64,000 nt of DNA from Agriotes lineatus. Lineage: Eukaryota > Arthropoda > Insecta > Coleoptera > Elateridae. Each line of letters begins with the position of its first letter. The first letter of the stretch is position 1. Positions 1 through 15,339 of this stretch are shown here, one piece after another. The DNA lies in the NCBI GenBank assembly GCA_940337035.1, contig CALNHX010000264.1, forward strand, positions 310,001 to 374,000, in the 5' to 3' direction. The notes below the pieces were generated by a model. The model was not told the DNA's origin. It ran no database searches and was given only the letters and a program-made list of their open reading frames with translations. Position numbers and translations under genes: made by a program.

Positions 1-3000
1 ACTATGTTTTCAGCTTGTATGCTAGAGGGCCTAATATATTTTTTTAGTTATTCAATAAGTGCTGGGAGTGTCCGTTCTGGTACATTTATGCATTACTAAA
101 CCATCAACAATTGCTACTTCTGCTTTAATCACCATACCCATATTCAAATAGACATAGTTTGGCCGCCAACATAGAGCATACAGAAACGTCTTAACCAAGC
201 TTTAAACACGCATTATACAGTTTTTGTAGAGTACTGGACATGTTTAGAACCTTATAATCGGTTTGACACCATCTGAAAGCTAATACTTTTTACACTACGT
301 TTTCAGCTTGTATGCTAGAGGGCCTAATATAATTTTTTAGTTATTCAATAGGTGCTGGGAGTGTCGGTTCTGGTACATTTATGCATTACTACACTATCAA
401 CAATGATACTTCTGCTTTAATAACCACACCCATATTCAATTAGACATAGTTTGACCGCCAACATACAGAAATGCCTTAACCAAGCTTTAAACACGCATTA
501 TATAGTTTTTGTAGAGTACTGGACATATTTAGAACCTTATAAAGCGTTTGACACCATCTGAAAGCTAATACTTTTACACTACGTTTTCAGCTTGTATGCT
601 AGAGAGCCCAATATATTTTTTTAGATATTCAATCGGTGCTGGGAGTGTCCGTTCTGGTACATTTATGCATTACTACACCATCAACAATTGATACTTCTGC
701 TTTAATAACCACACCCATATTCAAATAGACATAGTTTGGCCGCCAACATAGAGCCTACAGAAACGTCTTAACCAAGCTTTAAACACGCTTTATACAGTTT
801 TTTGTAGAGTACTGGACATATTTAAAACCTTATAAAACGGTTTGACACCATCTGAACGCTAATACTTTTCACTACGTTTCCAGCTTGTAGGCTAGAGGGC
901 CTAATATATTTTTTTAGTTATTCAATAAGTGCTGGGAGTGTCCGTTCTGGTACATTTATGCATTACTAAACCATCAACAATTGCTACTCCTGCTTTAATC
1001 ACCACACCCATATTCAAATAGACATAGTTTGGCCGCCAACATAAATCATACAGAAACGTCTCAACCAAGCTTTAAACACGCATTATACAGTTTTTGTAGA
1101 GTACTGGACATATTTAGAACCTGATAAAGCGGTTTGACACCATCTGAAAGCTAATACTTTTTACACTACGTTTTCAGCTTGTATGCTAGAGAGCCCAATA
1201 TATTTTTTTAGATATTCAATCAGTGCTGGAGTGTCCGTTCTGGTACATTTATGCATTCCTAAAACATCAACAATTGATACTTCTGCTTTAATAACCACAC
1301 CCATATTCAAATAGACATAGTTGGCCGCCAACATACAGAAACGTCTTAACCAAGCTTTAAACACGCATTAAATAGGTTTTGTAGAGTACTGGACATATTA
1401 GAACCTTATAAAGCGGTTTGACACCATCTGAAAGCTAATACTTTTACACTACGTTTTCAGCTTGTATGCTGGAGAGCCCAATATATTTTTTTAGATATTC
1501 AATCAGTGCTGGGAGTGTCCGTTCTGGTACATTTATGCATTCCTAAAACATCAACAATTGATACTTCTGCTTTAATAACCCACACCCATATTCAAATAGA
1601 CATAGTTTGGCCGCCAACCATAGAGCATACAGAAACGTCTTAACCAAGCTTTAAACACGCATTATACAGTTTTTGTAGAGTACTGGACATATTTAAGACC
1701 TTATAAAACGGTTTGACACCATCTGAACGCTAATACTTTTCACTACGTTTTCAGCTTGTATGCTAAAGGGCCTAATATATTTTTTTGGTTATTCAATAAG
1801 TGCTGGGAGTGTCCGTTCTGGTACATTTATGCATTACTAAACCATCAACAATTGCTACTTCTGCTTTAATCACCACACCCATATTCAAATAGACATAGTT
1901 TGGCCGCCAACATAAATCATACAGAAACGGCTCAACCAAGCTTTAAACACGCATTATACAGTTTTTGTAGAGTACTGGACATATTTAGAACCTTATAATG
2001 CGGTTTGACACCATCTGAAAGCTAATACTTTTACACTACGTTTTCAGCTTGTATGCTAGAAAGCCCAATATATTTTTTTAGATATTCAATCAGTACTGGG
2101 AGTGTCCGTTCTGGTACATTATGATTCCTAAACCATCAACAATTGATATTTCTGCTGTTATAACCACACCCATATTCAAATAGACATAGTTTGGCCGCCA
2201 ACATAGTGCATACAGACACGTCTCAACCAAGCTTTAAACACGCATTATATAGTTTTGTAGAGTACTGGACATATTTAGAACCTTATAAAGCGGTTTGACA
2301 CCATCTGAAAGCTAATACTTTTACACTACGTTTTCAGCTTGTATGCTAGAAAGCCCAATATATTTTTTTAGATATTCAATCAGTACTGGGAGTGTCCGTT
2401 CTGGTACATTTATGAATTCCTAAACCATCAACAATTGATATTTCTGCTGTTAATAACCACACCCATATTCAAATAGACATAGTTTTGGCCGCCAACATAG
2501 AGCATACAGAAACGTCTTAACCAAGCTTTAAACACGCATGATACAGTTTTTGTAGAATACTGGACATATTTAGAACCATATAAAACGGTTTGACACCTTC
2601 TGAACGTTAATACTTTTCACTACGTTTTCAGCTTGTATGCTAGAGGGCCTAATATATTTTTTTAGTTATTCAATAAGTGCTGCGAGTGTCCGTTCTGGTA
2701 CATTTATGCATTACTACACCATCAACAATTGATACTTCTGCTTTAATAACCACACCCATATTCAAATAGACATAGTTTGGCCGCCAACATAGAGCATACA
2801 GAAACGTCTTAACCAGCTTTAAACACGCATTATATAGTTTTTGTAGAGTACTGTACATATTTAGAACCTTATAAAGCGGTTTGACACCATCTGAAAGCTA
2901 ATACTTTTACACTACGTTTTCAGCTTGTATGCTAGAAAGCCCAATATATTTTTTTAGATATTCAATCAGTACTGGGAGTGTCCGTTCGGGTACATTTATG

Positions 3001-4499
3001 CATTACTACACCATCAACAATTGATACTTCTGCTTTAATTACCACACCCATATTCAAATAGACATAGTTTGGCCGCCAACATAGAGCATACAGAAACGTC
3101 TTAACCAAGCTTTAAACACGCATTATACAGTTTTTGTAGAGTACTGGACATATTTAGAACCTTATAATGCGGTTTGACACCCATCTGAAAGCTAATACTT
3201 TTACACTACGTTTTCAGCTTGTATGCTAGAAAGCCCAATATATTTTTTTAGATATTCAATCAGTACTGGGAGTGTCCGTTCTGGTACATTTATGAATTCC
3301 TAAACCATCAACAATTGATATTTCTGCTGTTAATAACCACACCCATATTCAAATAGACATAGTTTGGCCGCCAACATAGTGCATACAGACACGTCTCAAC
3401 CAAGCTTTAAACACGCATTATATAGTTTTTGTAGAGTACTGGACATATTTAGAACCTTATAAAGCGGTTTGACACCATCTGAAAGCTAATACTTTTACAC
3501 TACGTTTTCAGCTTGTATGCTAGAAAGCCCAATATATTTTTTTAGATATTCAATCAGTACTGGGAGTGTCCGTTCTGGTACATTTATGAATTCCTAAACC
3601 ATCAACAATTGATATTTCTGCTGTTAATAACCACACCCCATATTCAAATAGACATAGTTTGGCCGCCAACATAGTGCATACAGACACGTCTCAACCAAGC
3701 TTTAAACACGCATTATATAGTTTTTGTAGAGTACTGGACATATTTAGAACCTTATAAAGCGGTTTGACACCATCTGAAAGCTAATACTTTTACACTACGT
3801 TTCAGCTTGTATGCTAGAAAGCCCAATATATTTTTTTAGATATTCAATCAGTACTGGAGTGTCCGTTCTGGTACATTTATGAATACTAAACCATCAACAA
3901 TTGATAATTTCTGCTGTTAATAACCACACCCATATTCAAATAGACATAGTTTGGCCGCCAACATAGAGCATACAGAAACGTCTTAACCAAGCTTTAAACA
4001 CGCATGATACAGTTTTTGTAGAATACTGGACATATTTAGAACCATATAAAACGGTTTGACACCTTCTGAACGTTAATACTTTCACTACGTTTTCAGCTTG
4101 TATGCTAGAGGGCCTAATATATTTTTTTAGTTATTCAATAAGTGCTGCGAGTGTCCGTTCTGGTACATTTATGCATTACTACACCATCAACAATTGCTAC
4201 TTCTGCTTTAATCACCACACCCATATTCAAATAGACATAGTTTGGCCGCCAACATAAATCATACAGAAACGGCTCAACCAAGCTTTAACACGCATTATAC
4301 AGTTTTTGTAGAGTACTGGACATATTTAGAACTTATAATGCGGTTTGACACCATCTGAAAGCTAATACTTTTACACTACGTTTTCAGCTTGTATGCTAGA
4401 AAGCCCAATATATTTTTTTAGATATTCAATCAGTACTGGGAGTGTCCGTTCTGGTACATTTATGAATTCCTAAACCATCAACAATTGATATTTCTGCCT

Positions 4500-6450
4500 T
4501 TAATCACCACACCCATATTCAAATAGACATAGTTTGGCCGCCAACATAGTGCATACAGACACGTCTCAACCAAGCTTTAAACACGCATTATATAGTTTTT
4601 GTAGAGTACTGGACATATTTAGAACCTTATAAAGCGGTTTGACACCATCTGAAAGCTAATACTTTTACACTACGTTTTCAGCTTGTATGCTAGAGGGCCT
4701 AATATATTTTTTTAGTTATTCAATAAGTGCTGCGAGTGTCCGTTCTGGTACATTTATGAATTCCTAAACCATCAACAATTGATATTTCTGCTGTTAATAA
4801 CCACACCCATATTCAAATAGACATAGTTTGGCCGCCAACATAGAGCATACAGAAACGTCTTAACCAAGCTTTAAACACGCATGATACAGTTTTTGTAGAA
4901 TACTGGACATATTTAGAACCATATAAAACGGTTTGACACCATCTGAACGTTAATACTTTTCACTACGTTTTCAGCTTGTATGCTAGAGGGCCTAATATAT
5001 TATTTTAGTTATTCAATAAGTGCTGGGAGTGTCCGTTCTGGTACATTTATGCATTGCTACACCATCAACAATTGATACTTCTGCTTTAATAACCACACCC
5101 ATATTCAAATAGACATAGTTTGGCCGCCAACATAGAGCATACAGAAACGTCTTAACCAAGCTTTAAACACGCATTATATAGTTTTTGTAGAGTACTGGAC
5201 ATATTTAGAACCTTATAAAGCGGTTTGACACTATCTGAAAGCTAATACTTTTACACTACGTTTTCAGCTTGTATGCTAGAAAGCCCAATATATTTTTTTA
5301 GATATTCAATCAGTACTGGGAGTGTCCGTTTGGGTACATTTATGCATTACTACACTATCAACAATTGATACTTCTGCTTTAATAACCACACCCATATTCG
5401 AATAGACATAGTTTGGCCGCCAACATAGAGCATACAGAAACGTCTTAACCAAGCTTTAAACACGCATTATATAGTTTTTGTAGAGTACTGGACATATTTA
5501 GAACCTTATAAAGCGGTTTGACACCATCTGAAAGCTAATACTTTTACACTACGTTTTCAGCTTGTATGCTAGAAAGCCCAATAAATTTTTTTGGATATTC
5601 AATCAGTGCTGGGAGTCTCCGTTCTGGTACATTTATGCATTACTACACCATCAACAATTGATACTTCTGCTTTAATAACCACACCCATATTCAAATAGAC
5701 ATAGTTTGGCCGCCAACATAAAGCATACAGAAACGTCTCAGCCAAGCTTTAAACACGCATTATACAGTTTTTGTAGAGTACTGGAAATATTTAGAACCTT
5801 ATAATGCGTTTTGACACCATCTGAAAGCTAATACTTTTACACTACGTTTTCAGCTTGTATGCTAGAAAGCCCAATAAATTTTTTTAGATATTCAATCAGT
5901 GCTGGGAGAGTCCGTTCTGGTACATTTATGCATTACTACACCATCAACAATTGATACTTCTGCTTTAATAACCACACCCATATTCAAATAGACATAGTTT
6001 GGCCGCCAACATAAAGCATACAGAAACGTCTCAGCCAAGCTTTAAACACGCATTATGCAGTTTTTGTAGAGTACTGGAAATATTTAGAACCTTATAATGC
6101 GGTTTGACACCATCTGAAAGCTAATACTTTTACACTACATTTTCAGCTTGTATGCTAAAAAGGCCAATAAATTTTTTTAGATATTCAATCAGTGCTGGGA
6201 GTGTCCGTTCTGGTACATTTATGCATTACTAAACCATCAACAATTGCTACTTCTGCTTTAATCACGACACCCATATTCAAATAGACATAGTTTGGCCGCC
6301 AACATAAAGCATACAGAAACGTCTCAGCCAAGCTTTAAACACGCATTATACAGTTTTTGTAGAGTACTGAAAATATTTAGAACCTTATAATGCGGTTTGA
6401 CACCATCTGAAAGCTAATACTTTTACACTACGTTTTCAGCTTGTATGCTA
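4500..6450 (+). repeat. Higher-order satellite block, copy 1 of a 3.5-kb period
   Basis: A run of about seven monomers here has a matching copy 3,507-3,508 bp downstream, which is 12 monomers. Rare private variants keep the same spacing. GTGCATACAGACACG at about 4548 matches about 8056. GCGAGTGTCC with GAATTCC at about 4732 matches 8240. AATACTGG with CCATATAAAACGG at about 4890 matches 8400. GGGAGAGTCC at 5904 matches 9411. ACTGAAAATATTT at about 6366 matches about 9873. Boundaries are approximate, to about one monomer. Confidence 0.75.
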
Positions 6451-8009
6451 GAGAGCCCAATATATTTTTTTAGATATTCAATCAGTGCTGGGAGTGTCCG
6501 TTCGGGTACATTTATGCATTACTACACCATCAACAATTGATACTTCTGCTTTAATCACCACACCCATATTCAAATAGACATAATTTGGCCGCCAACATAG
6601 AGCATACAGAAACGTCTTAACCAAGCTTTAAACACGCATTATATAGTTTTTGTAGAGTACTGGACATATTTAGAACCTTATAAAGCGGTTTGACACCATC
6701 TGAACGCTAATACTTTTCACTACGTTTTCAGCTTGTGTGCTAGAGGGCCTAATCTATTTTTTTAGTTATTCAAAAAGTGCTGCGAGTGTCCGTTCTGGTA
6801 CATTTATGCATTACTAAACCATCAACAATTGCTACTTCTGCTTTAATCACCACACCCATATTCAAATAGACATAGTTTGGCCGCCAACATAGAGCATACA
6901 GAAACGTTTTAACCAAGCTTTAAACACGCATGATATAGTTTTTGTAGAGTACTGGTCATATTTAGAACCTTATAAAGCGGTTTGACACCATCTGAAAGCT
7001 AATACTTTTACACTACGTTTTCAGCTTGTATGCTAAAGAGCCCAACATATTTTTTTAGATATTCAATCAGTGCTGGGAGTGTCCGTTCTGGTGCATTTAT
7101 GCATTACTACACCATCAACAATTGATACTTCTGCTTTAACCACCCATAATCAAATAGACATAGTTTGGCCGCCAACATAAAGCATACAGAAACGTCTCAA
7201 CCAAGCTTTAAACACGCATTATATAGTTTTTGTAGAGTACTGAACATATTTAGAATCTTATAAAACGGTTTGACACCATCTGAACGCTAATACTTTTCAC
7301 TACGTTTTCAGCTTGTATGCTAGAGGGCCTAATATATTTTTTAGTTATTCAAAAAGTGCTGGGAGTGTCCGTTCTGGTACATTTATGAATTCCTAAACCA
7401 TCAACAATTGCTATTTCTGCTATAACAACCCCACCCATATTCAAATAGACATAGTTTGGCCGGCAATATAGAGCATACAGAAACGTCTTAACCAAGCTTT
7501 AAACACGCATTATATAGGTTTTGTAGAGTACTGGACATATTTAGAACCTTATAAAGCGGTTTGACACCATCTGAAAGCTAATACTTTTACACTACGTTTT
7601 CAGCTTGTATGCTAGAGAGCCCAATATATTTTTTTAGATATTCAATAAGTGCTGGGAGTGTCCGTTCTGATACATTTATGCATTACTAAACCATCAACAA
7701 TTGCTACTTCTGCTTTAATCACCACACCCATATTCAAATAGACATAGTTTGGCCGCCAACATAAATCATACAGAAACGGCTCAACCAAGCTTTAAACACG
7801 CATTATACAGTTTTTGTAGCGTACTGGACATATTTAGAACCTTATAATGCGGTTTGACACCATCTGAAAGCTAATACTTTTACACTACGTTTTCAGCTTG
7901 TATGCTAGAGAGCCCAATATATTTTTTTAGATATTCAATAAGTGCTGGGAGTGTCCGTTCTGATACATTTATGCATTACTAAACCATCAACAATTGCTAC
8001 TTCTGCTTT

Positions 8010-9975
8010 AATCACCACACCCATATTCAAATAGACATAGTTTGGCCGCCAACATAGTGCATACAGACACGTCTCAACCAAGCTTTAAACACGCATTATA
8101 TAGTTTTTGTAGAGTACTGGACATATTTAGAACCTTATAAAGCGGTTTGACACCATCTGAAAGCTAATACTTTTACACTACGTTTTCAGCTTGTATGCTA
8201 GAGGGCCTAATATATTTTTTTAGTTATTCAATAAGTGCTGCGAGTGTCCGTTCTGGTACATTTATGAATTCCTAAACCATCAACAATTGATATTTCTGCT
8301 GTTAATAACCACACCCATTATCAAATAGACATAGTTTGGCCGCCAACATAGAGCATACAGAAACGTCTTAACCAAGCTTTAAACACGCATGATACAGTTT
8401 TTGTAGAATACTGGACATATTTAGAACCATATAAAACGGTTTGACACCATCTGAACGTTAATACTTTTCACTACGTTTTCAGCTTGTATGCTAGAGGGCC
8501 TAATATATTTTTTTAGCTATTCAATAAGTGCTGGGAGTGTCCGTTCTGGTACATTTATGCATTACTACACCATCAACAATTGATACTTCTGCTTTAATAA
8601 CCACACCCATATTCAAATAGACATAGTTTGGCCGCCAACATAGAGCATACAGAAACGTCTTAACCAAGCTTTAAACACGCATTATATAGTTTTTGTAGAG
8701 TACTGGACATATTTAGAACCTTATAAAGCGGTTTGACACTATCTGAAAGCTAATACTTTTACACTACGTTTTCAGCTTGTATGCTAGAAAGCCCAATATA
8801 TTTTTTTAGATATTCAATCAGTACTGGGAGTGTCCGTTTGGTTACATTTATGCATTACTACACCATCAACAATTGATACTTCTGCTTTAATAACCACACT
8901 CATATTCAAATAGACATAGTTTGGCCGCCAACATAGAGCATACCGAAACGTCTTAACCAAGCTTTAAACACGCATTATATAGTTTTTGTAGAGTACTGGA
9001 CATATTTAGAACCTTATAAAGCGGTTTGACACCATCTGAAAGCTAATACTTTTACACTACGTTTTCAGCTTGTATGCTAGAAAGCCCAATAAATTTTTTT
9101 GGATATTCAATCAGTGCTGGGAGTGTCCGTTCTGGTACATTTATGCATTACTATACCATCAACAATTGATACTTCAGCTTTAATAACCACACCCATATTC
9201 AAATAGACATAGTTTGGCCGCCAACATAAAGCATACAGAAACGTCTCAGCCAAGCTTTAAACACGCATTATACAGTTTTTGTAGAGTACTGGAAATATTA
9301 GAACCTTATAATGCGTTTTGACACCATCTGAAAGCTAATACTTTTACACTACGTTTTCAGCTTGAATGCTAGAAAGCCCAATAAATTTTTTTAGATATTC
9401 AATCAGTGCTGGGAGAGTCCGTTCTGGTACATTTATGCATTACTACACCATCAACAATTGATACTTCTGCTTTAATAACCACACCCATATTCAAATAGAC
9501 ATAGTTTGGCCGCTAACATAAAGCATACAGAAACGTCTCAGCCAAGCTTTAAACACGCATTATGCAGTTTTTGTAGAGTACTGGAAATATTTAGAACCTT
9601 ATAATGCGGTTTGACACCATCTGAAAGCTAATACTTTTACACTACATTTTCAGCTTGTATGCTAAAGAGCCCAATAAATTTTTTTAGATATTCAATTAGT
9701 GCTGGGAGTGTCCGTTCTGGTACATTTATGCATTACTAAACCATCAACAATTGCTACTTCTGCTTTAATCACGACACCCATATTCAAATAGACATAGTTT
9801 GGCCGCCAACATAAAGCATACAGAAACGTCTCAGCCAAGCTTTAAACACGCATTATACAGTTTTTGTAGAGTACTGAAAATATTTAGAACCTTATAATGC
9901 GGTCTGACACCATCTGAAAGCTAATACTTTTACACTACGTTTTCAGCTTGTATGCTAGAGAGCCCAATATATTTT
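8010..9975 (+). repeat. Higher-order satellite block, copy 2 of a 3.5-kb period
   Basis: This is the partner of the block at about 4500-6450, collinear at an offset of about 3,508 bp and sharing its rare variants, with scattered point differences. An example is CCGTTTGGTTAC here against CCGTTTGGGTAC in copy 1. The monomers between the two copies are of different subtypes, so this is either one 12-monomer unit with later rearrangement or a spaced duplication. Confidence 0.72.
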
Positions 9976-12900
9976 TTTAGATATTTAATCAGTGCTGGGA
10001 GTGTCCGTTCCTAAACCATCAACAATTGATACTTCTGCTTTAATAACCACACCCATATTCAAATAGACATAGTTTGGCCGCCAACATACAGAAACGTCTT
10101 AACCAAGCTTTAAACACGCATTATATAGTTTTTGTAGAGTACTGGACATATTTAGAACTTTATAGAGCGGTTTGACACCATCTGAAAACTAATACTTTTA
10201 CACTACGTTTTCAGCTTGTATGCTAGAGAGCTCAATATATTTTTTTAGATATTCAATCAGTGCTGGGAGTGTCCGTTCTGGTACATTTATGCATTACTAC
10301 ACCATCAACAATTGATACTTATGTTTTAACCACCACACCCATATTCAAATAGACATAGTTTGGCCGCCAACATAAAGCATACAGAAACGTCTCAACCAAG
10401 CTTTAAACACGCATTATATAGTTTTTGTAGAGTACTGGACATATTTAGAACCTTATAAAACGGTTTGACACCATCTGAACGCTAATACTTTTCACTACGT
10501 TTTCAGCTTGTATGCTAGAGGGACTAATATATTTTTTTAGTTATTCAAAAAGTGCTGGGAGTGTCCGTTCTGGTACATTTATGAATTCCTAAACCATCAA
10601 CAATTGCTATTTCTGCTATAACAACCCCACCCATATTCAAATAGACATAGTTTGGCCGGCAACATAGAGCATACAGAAACGTTTTAACCAAGCTTTAAAC
10701 ACGCTTGATATAGTTTTTGTAGAGTACTGGACAAATTTAGAACCTTATAAAGCGGTTTGACAACATCTGAAAGCTAATACTTTTACAGTACGTTTTCAGC
10801 TTGTATGCTAAAGAGCCCAACATATTTTTTTAGATATTCAATCAGTGCTGGGAGTGTCCGTTCTGGTACATTTATGCATTACTACACCATCAACAATTGA
10901 ACTTATGTTTTAACCACCACACCCATATTCAAATAGGCATAGTTTGGCCGCCAACATAAAGCATACAGAAACGTCTCAACCAAGCTTTAAACACGCATTA
11001 TATAGTTTTTGTAGAGTACTGGACATATTTAGAACCTTATAAAACGGTTTGACACCATCTGAACGCTAATACTTTTCACTACGTTTTCAGCTTGTATGCT
11101 AGAGGGACTAATATATTTTTTTAGTTATTCAAAAAGTGCTGGGAGTGTCCGTTCTGGTACATTTATGAATTCCTAAACCATCAAAAATTGATACTTCTGC
11201 TTTAATAACCCCACCTATATTCAAATAGAAATAGTTTGGCCGCCAACATAGTGCATACAGACACGTCACAACCAAGCTTTAAACACGCATTATATAGTTT
11301 TTGTAGAGTACTGGACATATTTAGAGCCTTATAAAGCGGTCTGACACCATCTGAAAGCTAATACTTTTACACTACGTTTTCAGCTTGTATGCTAGAGAGC
11401 CCAATATATTTTTTTAGATATTTAATCAGTGCTGGGAGTGTCGGTTCCTAAACCATCAACAATTGATACTTCTGCTTTAATAACCACACCCATATTCAAA
11501 TAGACATAGTTTGGCCACCAACATACAGAAACGTCTTAACCAAGCTTTAAACACGCATTATATAGTTTTTGTAGAGTACTGGACATATTTAGAACCTTAT
11601 AAAGCGGTTTGACACCATCTGAAAGCTAATACTTTTACACTACGTTTTCAGCTTGTATGCTAGAGAGCTCAATATATTTTTTTAGATATTCAATCGGTGC
11701 TGGGAGCGTCCGTTCTGGTACATTTATGCATTCCTAAACCATCAACAATTCATACTTCTGCTTAATAACCACACCCATATTCAAATAGACATAGTTTGGC
11801 CGCCAACATACAGAAACGTCTTAACCAAGCTTTAAACACGCATTATATAGTTTTTGTAGAATACTGGACATATTTAGAACCTTATAAAGCGGTTTGACAC
11901 CATCTGAAAGCTAATACTTTTCATTACGTTTTCAGCTTGTATGCTAGAGGGCCTAATATATTTTTTTAGTTATTCAACAAGTGCTGGGAGTGTCAGTTCT
12001 GGTACATTTATGCATTACTAAACCATCAACAATTGCTACTTCTGCTTTAATCACCACACTTATATTCAAATAGACATAGTTTGGCCGCCAACATAAAGCA
12101 TACAGAAACGTCTCAACCAAGCTTTAAACACGCATTATACAGTTTTTGTAGAGTACTGGACATATTTAGAACATTATAAAGCGGTTTGACACCATCTGAA
12201 AGCTAATACTTTTACACTACGTTTTCAGCTTGTATGCTAGAGAGCCAAATATATTTTTTTAGTTATTCAATAAGTGCTGCGAGTGTCCGTTCTGGTACAT
12301 TTATGAATTCCTAAACCATCAACAATTGATATTTCTGCTTTAATAAACACACCCATATTCAAATAGACATAGTTTGGCCGCCAACATAGAGCATACAGAA
12401 ACGTCTTAACCAAGCTTTAAACACGCATTATACAGTTTTTGTAGAATACTGGACATATTTAGAACCTTATAAAACGGTTTGACACCATCTGAACGCTAAT
12501 ACTTTTCACTACGTTTTCAGCTTGTATGCTAGAGGGCCTAATATATTTTTTTAGTTATTCAATAAGTGCTGGGAGTGTCCGTTCTGGTACATTTATGCAT
12601 TACTACACCGTCAACAATTGATACTTTTGCTTTAATAACCACACCCATATTCAAATAGGCATAGTTTGGCCGCCAACACAGAGCATACAGACACGTCTTA
12701 ACCAAGCTTTAAACACGCATTATATAGTTTTTGTAGAGTACTGGACATATTTAGAACCTTATAAAGCGGTTTGACACCATATGAAAGCTAATACTTTTAC
12801 ACTACGTTTTCAGCTTGTATGCTAGAGAGCCCAATATATTTTTTTAGATATTCAATCAGTGCTGGGAGTGTCCGTTCTGGTACATTTATGCATTACTAAA

Positions 12901-15334
12901 CCATCAACAATTGCTACTTCTGCTTTAATCACCACACCCATATTCAAATAGACATAGTTTGGCCGCCAACATAAAGCATACAGAAACGTCTCAGCCAAGC
13001 TTTAAACACGCATTATAAGGTTTTTGTAGAGTACTGGAATAATTTAGAACCTTATAATGCGGTTTGACACCATCTGCAAGATAATACTTTTACACTACGT
13101 TTTCAGCTTGTATGCTAGAGAGCCCAATATATTTTTTTAGATATTCAATCAGTGCTGGGAGTGTCCGTTCTGGTACATTTATGCATTACTACACCATCAA
13201 CAATTGATACTTCTGCTTTAATAACCACACCCATATTCAAATAGACATAGTTTGGCCGCCAACATACAGAAACGTCTTAACCAAGCTTTAAACACGCATT
13301 ATATAGTTTTTGTAGAGTACTGGACATATTTAGAACCTTATAAAGCGGTTTGACACCATCTGAAAGCTAATACTTTTACACTACGTTTTCAGCTTGTATG
13401 CTAAAAAGCCCAACATATTTTTTTAGATATTCAATCAGTGCTGGGAGTGTCCGTTCTGGTACATTTATGCATTACTACACCATCAACAATTGATACTTCT
13501 GCTTTAACCACCACACCCATATTCAAATAGACATAGTTTGGCCGCCAACATAAAGCATACAGAAACGTCTCAACCAAGCTTTAAACACGCATTATATAGT
13601 TTTTGTAGAGTACTGGACATATTTAGAACCGTATAAAACGGTTTGACACCATCTGAACGCTAATACTTTTCACTACGTTTTCAGCTTGTATGCTAAAGAG
13701 CCCAACATATTTTTTTAGATATTCAATCAGTGCTGGGAGTGTCCGTTCTGGTACATTTATGCATTACTACACCATCAACAATTGATACTTCTGCTTTAAC
13801 CACCACACCCATATTCAAATAGACATAGTTTGGCCGCCAACATAAAGCATACAGAAACGTCTCAACCAAGCTTTAAACACGCATTATATAGTTTTTGTAG
13901 AGTACTGGACATATTTAGAACCGTATAAAACGGTTTGACACCATCTGAACGCTAATACTTTTCACTACGTTTTCAGCTTGTATGCTAGAGGGCCTAATAT
14001 ATTTTTTTAGTTATTCAATAAGTGCTGGGAGTGTCCGTTCTGGTACATTTATGAATTCCTAAACCATCAACAATTGATACTTCTGCTTTAATAACCCCAC
14101 CCATATTCAAATAGACATAGTTTGGCCGCCAACATAGAGCATACAGAAACGTCTTAACCAAGCTTTAAACACGCATTATATAGTTTTTGTAGAGTACTGG
14201 ACATATTAAGAACCTTATAAAGCGGTTTGGCACCATCTGAAAGCTAATACTTTTACACTACGTTTTCAGCTTGTATGCTAGAGGGCCTAATATATTTTTT
14301 TAGTTATTCAAAAAGTGCTGGGAGTGTCCGTTCTGGTACATTTATGAATTCCTAAACCATCAACAATTGATACTTCTGCTTTAACCACCACACCTATATT
14401 CAAATAGACATAGTTTGGCCGCCAACATAGTACATACAGACACGTCTCAACCAAGCTTTAAACACGCATTATATTGTTTCTGTAGAGTACTGGACATATT
14501 TAGAACCTTATAAAGCGGTCTGACACCATCTGAAAGCTAATACTTTTACACTACGTTTTCAGCTTGTATGCTAGAGGGCCTAATATATTTTTTTAGTTAT
14601 TCAAAAAGTGCTGGGAGTGTCCGTTCTGGTACATTTATGAATTCCTAAACCATCAACAATTGATACTTCTGCTTTAATAACCCCATCCATATTCAAATAG
14701 ACATAGTTTGGCCGGCAACATAGAGCATACAGAAACGTGTTAACCAAGCTTTAAACACGCATTATATAGTTTTTGTAGAGTACTGGACATATTTAGAACC
14801 TTATAAAGCGGTTTGACACCATCTGAAAGCTAATACTTTTACACTACGTTTTCAGTTTGTATGCTAGAGGGCCTAATATATTTTTTTAGTTATTCAAAAA
14901 GTGCTGGGAGTGTCCGTTCTGGTACATTTATGAATTCCTAAACCATCAACAATTGATACTTCTGCTTTAACCACCACACCTATATTCAAATAGACATAGT
15001 TTGGCCGCCAACATAGTGCATACAGACACGTCTCAACCAAGCTTTAAACACGCATTATATAGTTTTTGTAGAGTACTGGACATATTTAGAACGTTATAAA
15101 GCGGTCTGACACCATCTGAAAGCTAATACTTTTACACTACGTTTTCAGCTTGTATGCTAGAGAGCCCAATATATTTTTTTAGATATTTAATCAGTGCTGG
15201 GAGTGTGCGTTCTGGTACATTTATGCATTCCTAAACCATCAACAATTGATACTTCTGCTTTAATAACCACACCCATATTCAAATAGACATAGTTTGGCCG
15301 CCAACATACAGAAACGTCTTAACCAAGCTTTAAA

Positions 15335-15339
15335 CATGC
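15335..15339. other. Target-site duplication, left copy
   Basis: CATGC directly precedes the LTR, and CACGC follows the other LTR. The undisturbed satellite reads TTTAAACACGCATTAT, so CACGC is the 5-bp target. Its left copy carries one C-to-T change that also occurs naturally in some monomers. A 5-bp duplication is usual for BEL/Pao integrase. Confidence 0.85.

Larger units (their letters stand above)
1..15339 (+). repeat. Satellite array, block 1 (about 290-bp monomers)
   Basis: This block is tandem head-to-tail copies of an AT-rich monomer. The landmark GCTTGTATGC recurs (one copy mutated) at 13, 306, 590, 883 and 1177, giving steps of 293, 284, 293 and 294 bp. Other landmarks in every monomer are a T6-T7 tract after ATATA, GTGTCCGTTC, CCATCAACAATTG, ACCAAGCTTTAAACACGC, GAGTACTGGACATATTTAG and GGTTTGACACCATCTGAA. 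Monomers fall into subtypes. One has GAGGGCCTAATATA followed by TTAGTTATTCAATAAG. The other has GAGAGCCCAATATA or GAAAGCCCAATATA followed by TTAGATATTCAATCAG. The segment 1.8-4.7 kb is rich in a CAGTACTGGG / GAATTCC / GCTGTTAATAACC variant set. The segment 10-15.3 kb is rich in CAAAAAGTGCTGGG / GAATTCC. No gene is visible; the short open frames are chance products of the repeat. The block ends where the BEL element inserts. Genomic location is unknown; such arrays are typical of heterochromatin. Confidence 0.97.

Noticed and set aside
1161..1364. Open frame within the satellite, minus strand, with a similar one at 2670-2858
   Set aside because: It is made of satellite sequence, and monomer indels destroy it in most copies. 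It shows no protein motif and no conservation of frame.
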